Shown piece after piece: positions 4,814 through 5,529 of a stretch of 5,529 nt of DNA (the first letter of the stretch is position 1; each line of letters starts with the position of its first letter). Source of the stretch: an uncultured Eubacteriales bacterium (GTDB lineage Bacteria; Bacillota_A; Clostridia; Christensenellales; Aristaeellaceae); the NCBI GenBank assembly GCA_902775835.1, contig CACYNZ010000256.1, positions 1 through 5,529 of the forward strand. Direction: 5' to 3'. Made by a program: the position numbers and the translations under genes. The notes below the pieces were generated by a model, which worked only from the letters and a program-made list of their open reading frames with translations, was not told where the DNA came from and did not search any database.

Positions 4814-4862
4814 CGCCGATTTCCGGCAGGACCGATGTCCCACCGGATCTTGGCGATTTTTT
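4814..4862 (+). terminator. Strong intrinsic terminator after the zinc-ribbon gene
   Basis: TCCGG (4822-4826), a CA/CA internal loop and GGAC-CGAT-GTCC (4829-4840) close onto CCGGA (4843-4847). An outer CGCC/GGCG pair (4814-4817 with 4852-4855) extends it, and ATTTTTT follows at 4856-4862. It separates the UPF0158/zinc-ribbon transcript from the peptide unit at 4923. Confidence 0.75.
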
Positions 4863-4871
4863 CATGTTCAG

Positions 4872-4901
4872 CTGACACACCTCTCCTTCCCTGCGTATAT
4901 A
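4872..4901 (+). promoter_or_regulatory. Promoter for the two-peptide unit
   Basis: CTGACA (4872-4877, 5/6), an 18-nt spacer and TATATA (4896-4901, 5/6) directly follow the terminator. Transcription would start about 4908, with the GGGAGG ribosome site close to the 5' end and only about 15 nt before the ATG. Confidence 0.5.
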
Positions 4902-4922
4902 CAGGTGCAGGGAGGATAGAAT

Positions 4923-5078
4923 ATGAATACCAGTATGAAAGTGAACGGTATCGTGGAAATGAACCTGAACAATATGGAACAGACAGGCGGCGGCTGGCTC
5001 ATCACCGTCGGCGCCATTCTGGCCTGCGGAGTCGTTGTGTCGACCCTCCCTTACATCATGGACGTTGCTGAGAGCTGA
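4923..5078 (+). CDS. Bacteriocin-like double-glycine-leader peptide, 51 aa
   Basis: The peptide reads MNTSMKVNGIVE, then the leader motif MNLNNMEQTGGG (residues 13-24), then WLITVGAILACGVVVSTLPY and IMDVAES. Taking the last two Gly as the cleavage pair, Met/Leu/Met fall at -12, -10 and -7, the same register as in the 74-aa and 84-aa peptides. The part after the leader is about 27 residues, mostly one hydrophobic stretch (about 25-44) with a single Cys35 and an acidic end. That suits a small membrane-active class II-like bacteriocin or a signal peptide; a simple one-span membrane protein is the alternative. GGGAGG lies 7 nt before the ATG. Its own promoter is at 4872-4901, and the zinc-finger peptide gene follows 87 nt later. 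No immunity or transport gene is visible. Confidence 0.65.
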   Translation: MNTSMKVNGIVEMNLNNMEQTGGGWLITVGAILACGVVVSTLPYIMDVAES

Positions 5079-5165
5079 CCGGAGCGGGTACATCCCTGAA
5101 GGCGCGGCAGAACGATTGGATAATCCTGGAGAAAGACCACGAAGACCGGAAAGGAAGGATCCCTT

Positions 5166-5420
5166 ATGGCAGAGAAAAAGACATGGACCCAGGAACTGAC
5201 ATTGGATGCACTGGCCTCAGCCGCCGGTGGGAGCGCAGAGGCAGGCAGCGGGATCAGATGTCCGGTGTGCGGAAAAAGATTTGCCTCCGCAGCGGAATTT
5301 GAGCAGCATGCCGGAACTGCGCATCCGGACCTTGCCGATTATTTACAGACATTGCAGGAACTGATCCGGCAGCTCCTGCAGCAGGCAAGGGAAACAGAGA
5401 TCGGTACCACAGGGAAATGA
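5166..5420 (+). CDS. Double-glycine-leader peptide carrying a C2H2 zinc finger, 84 aa
   Basis: Residues 11-22, LTLDALASAAGG, form a double-glycine leader (Leu at -12, -10 and -7; Ala at -4). After a short Gly/Ser/Ala linker comes a complete C2H2 finger: Cys32-x2-Cys35-x3-Phe39-x5-Phe45-x2-His48-x4-His53. This keeps both zinc pairs and both core hydrophobics of the classical finger. The remaining part is a probable helix, YLQTLQELIRQLLQQARE (59-76), which could pack as a coiled coil. AAGGAAGGA lies before the ATG at 5166. It follows the 51-aa peptide gene by 87 nt without a terminator, so the two are probably co-transcribed. If the leader is real, the finger would be exported or released; if not, this is a small cytoplasmic nucleic-acid- or protein-binding protein. 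I know of no named family with this layout. Confidence 0.75.
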   Translation: MAEKKTWTQELTLDALASAAGGSAEAGSGIRCPVCGKRFASAAEFEQHAGTAHPDLADYLQTLQELIRQLLQQARETEIGTTGK

Positions 5421-5425
5421 CAAGT

Positions 5426-5459
5426 TCCCATACCGATTCGCGGCACCGCCGGCATGGGA
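5426..5459 (+). other. Hairpin after the zinc-finger peptide gene
   Basis: TCCCAT (5426-5431) and ATGGGA (5454-5459) pair, extended inward by CCG/CGG (5433-5435 with 5450-5452) across an A/C mismatch. No U-tract follows, so it is not a clear terminator; transcription may continue into the next gene. Confidence 0.5.
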
Positions 5460-5518
5460 TGGAGAAACGCCCGCCGAACACTGTGCAGTAAAGCGTCTGC
5501 TGCCTGAGGTACACCGAT

Positions 5519-5529
5519 ATGTGTGCCTC
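5519..5529 (+). CDS. Possible start of the next gene (cut by window end)
   Basis: An ATG at 5519 follows TGAGGT (5505-5510) at 8 nt and reads Met-Cys-Ala before the window ends. The spacing is good but three codons cannot confirm a gene. If real, it lies downstream of the two peptide genes with no terminator between and could belong to their unit. Confidence 0.25.

Noticed and set aside
4747..4920. 57-codon plus-strand frame across the terminator and the peptide promoter
   Set aside because: It crosses a strong terminator and a promoter and has no ribosome site.
5096..5124. Separate promoter for the zinc-finger peptide gene (CTGAAG-17-GATAAT)
   Set aside because: The -35 is weak and there is no terminator after the 51-aa gene, so co-transcription is simpler.

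Overview
The window looks like chromosomal or accessory DNA from a low- to mid-GC Gram-positive (Bacillota) bacterium, probably a gut anaerobe. The signs are strong purine-rich Shine-Dalgarno sites (GGAGG, AGGGAGGTGG, AAGGAG), SigA-type promoters, U-tailed intrinsic terminators, a UPF0158 protein, and small peptides with double-glycine leaders. I cannot name the species. Base composition is uneven. The well-kept genes are GC-rich, while the left end, about 1090-1200 and about 2590-2780 are AT-rich and full of broken frames, as in an accessory region.

Layout, left to right. At 1-103 (minus) is the N-terminus of a DUF1016/YhcG-type putative nuclease, with a promoter at 233-261 and a perfect 17-bp palindrome between promoter and gene. 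Between 300 and 1230 lie a 58-residue unrecognised small gene (675-851, minus), a cluster of stable hairpins ending in a minus-strand terminator (524-547), and open frames without starts that look like gene remnants. From 1231 to 2211 (minus) is a Gfo/Idh/MocA family oxidoreductase, whose GTG start is set by a GGAGG site. Upstream of it, at 2599-2706, a 12-bp core recurs four times at exactly 32-bp spacing. At 2749-3118 (minus) is a small-peptide unit: a 74-residue double-glycine-leader peptide, a hydrophobic frame that appears to have lost its start codon, a 7-codon frame, and a terminator.

From 3315 everything reads on the plus strand. A near-consensus promoter (3332-3360) and a structured leader of about 200 nt precede a UPF0158 protein (3571-3981). 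A pair of tandem hairpins separates it from a zinc-ribbon protein (4062-4670). After a strong terminator (4814-4862) a new promoter drives two more double-glycine-leader peptides. One is a 51-residue hydrophobic, bacteriocin-like peptide (4923-5078). The other is an 84-residue peptide whose region after the leader is a textbook C2H2 zinc finger (5166-5420).

The most striking theme is three unrelated small proteins with the same leader pattern, hydrophobic residues at -12, -10 and -7 before a Gly-Gly. This pattern is known from substrates of C39-peptidase exporters, so they may be a family of secreted or processed peptides. No exporter, modification enzyme or immunity gene is visible here, so the proposal rests on leader similarity and proximity alone.
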